In this document: positions 5,699-6,239 of the stretch, piece after piece
Layout: each line of letters opens with the position of its first letter
Numbering within the stretch: position 1 is the first letter of the stretch
NCBI GenBank assembly: GCA_031280455.1
Contig: JAITGR010000180.1
Coordinates: 1 to 6,239 of the forward strand
Origin: Spirochaetaceae bacterium
Lineage (GTDB): Bacteria > Spirochaetota > Spirochaetia > Treponematales > Breznakiellaceae
Length of the DNA: 6,239 bases
Direction: 5' to 3'
Notes under the pieces: model-generated
Seen by the model: the letters and a program-made list of their open reading frames with translations, nothing else
What the model was told of the DNA's origin: nothing
Database searches by the model: none
Translations under genes and position numbers: made by a program

Positions 5699-6192
5699 AC
5701 AGCCCCCGCCGGGGGGGGCCCCCTGGAAATGCTGCCGGAGGCGGCGAAAAATCCGTCACCGAAGAACTGAACGCTTTCCTGCGTTCCCACCGCATCATCA
5801 ATGTGGAAAAACGCCTCGTTGACGGGGAGCGGGGGACAGGATGGGCATTCCTGGTGGAATACGGCGCGGCTGAAGGCGGTAAAACCACGCCAGACGGCCA
5901 GAACCAGCGCGTAGACTATCGCGCAATCTTAAACGCCTCTGAATACGCCCTCTATGAAAAACTGCGCGGCCTCCGCAAAGACCTCGCGGAAAAAGCCGGT
6001 ATTCCGGTATACGCGGTATTCACCAATGAACAGCTTGCCTGCATGGTCAAAAAACCGCCACACACCGCCAAAGACCTGCTTGCAATCGCCGGTATCGGTG
6101 AAGCCCGGGTCAAACAATTCGGCGAAGCCTTTGTGAAACACTTTACCGCAATGGAGGATAACGCCCATGAAACGGCGCGGCAGCCTGTTTGA
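5692..6192 (+). CDS. HRDC-domain protein, probable DGR accessory gene
   Basis: Frame of 166 codons from a TTG. Residues about 80-155 form an HRDC domain (helicase and RNase D C-terminal), a helical nucleic-acid-binding module: YEKLRGLRKDLAEKAGIPVYAVFTNEQL (88-115), then the helix-hairpin-like LLAIAGIGEARVKQFG (129-144). Residues 22-56 (VTEELNAFLRSHRIINVEKR, then WAFLVEY) match the N-terminal part of a small bacterial family of HRDC proteins that sit beside reverse transcriptases; some DGRs use such a gene in place of avd. The start is doubtful: no ATG or GTG exists in frame upstream, the first 18 residues are low-complexity and encoded by a G8/C5 run, and the usual N-terminal beta strand of the family is not recognisable. 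The frame is open back to 5527. The 3' end overlaps the RT gene by 26 bases. It probably acts with the RT on RNA/cDNA. Confidence 0.75.
   Translation: MVNSPRRGGPPGNAAGGGEKSVTEELNAFLRSHRIINVEKRLVDGERGTGWAFLVEYGAAEGGKTTPDGQNQRVDYRAILNASEYALYEKLRGLRKDLAEKAGIPVYAVFTNEQLACMVKKPPHTAKDLLAIAGIGEARVKQFGEAFVKHFTAMEDNAHETARQPV
5711..5723. repeat. G8C5 homopolymer run
   Basis: Eight G followed by five C near the 5' end of the HRDC frame, preceded by CCCCCGCC. It encodes the low-complexity start of the protein. Homopolymeric G tracts are length-variable in treponemes. It is also a place where a sequencing or assembly length error could occur. Confidence 0.75.
6153..6157 (+). promoter_or_regulatory. Ribosome binding site of the RT gene
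   Basis: GGAGG lies 9 bases before the ATG at 6167, inside the end of the HRDC gene. It supports that ATG as a genuine start and coupled translation of the two genes. Confidence 0.75.
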
Positions 6193-6239
6193 GGGCATCA
6201 TCGATTACGGGAATATCCGCCTGGCCTTCCTTAAAGCAC
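6167..6239 (+). CDS. Reverse transcriptase, N-terminal fragment (DGR-type), cut by window end
   Basis: Only 24 complete codons are visible: MKRRGSLFEGIIDYGNIRLA followed by FLKA. The pattern MKR(x)GxLxExIxxxxNLxxAxxKA is the usual start of DGR-type and related bacterial group II-like reverse transcriptases, recognised from memory. No catalytic motif (YxDD-type) is within the window, so the class cannot be proven here. A strong GGAGG site and a 26-base overlap with the HRDC gene show that the two are made together. In a DGR the RT copies a template-repeat RNA with adenine-specific errors, and the cDNA replaces the variable repeat of a target gene. Retron or other RT classes remain possible. 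Confidence 0.6.
   Translation, partial: MKRRGSLFEGIIDYGNIRLAFLKA

Overview
The window looks like a chromosomal segment (roughly 55% G+C by eye) from a spirochaete, most likely a Treponema-like bacterium, possibly a host-gut lineage. That placement rests on the DUF4954-type beta-helix protein, the TM2 protein with an extra C-terminal domain, a RibF-like protein lacking its kinase half, and an HRDC gene next to a reverse transcriptase. It is inference from family distribution as remembered, not from a search.

Layout. Positions 1-116 hold three successive stem-loops just 3' of the leftmost gene. Positions 116-2764 hold a two-gene minus-strand operon: a TM2-domain protein (2264-2764) followed by a 713-residue DUF4954-like beta-helix protein (116-2257). 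A 49-bp divergent intergenic region separates it from a plus-strand cluster: a FAD-synthetase-type RibF protein (2814-3557), a membrane-anchored TPR protein (3550-4263), a PncC/CinA C-terminal amidohydrolase (4260-4739) and an unrecognised tyrosine-rich 209-residue protein (4763-5392). The first three overlap by 8 and 4 bases, which suggests one transcript. RibF and PncC both act in nucleotide-cofactor metabolism (FAD synthesis and NMN recycling).

Positions 5393-5691 form an unusual stretch. It has a good TTGACA promoter box, a doubtful small ORF, a (CT)6 tract, a 14-bp palindrome and three degenerate heptamers. It leads into an HRDC-domain gene (5692-6192) that overlaps, by 26 bases, the start of a second gene whose first 24 residues look like a reverse transcriptase. 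The window ends there. HRDC plus RT is a known arrangement in diversity-generating retroelements (DGRs), so the window probably captures the left edge of a DGR; the template repeat, variable repeat and most of the RT are not visible.

The main points of interest are the DGR edge; a ~48-codon in-frame insertion in ribF carrying two perfect hairpins that looks like a dispersed repeat domesticated inside a coding region; a (CT)6 tract whose contraction by one unit would fuse an upstream promoter and ATG to the HRDC frame; and -10-like boxes only 6-10 bp before several start codons, which hints at leaderless mRNAs.
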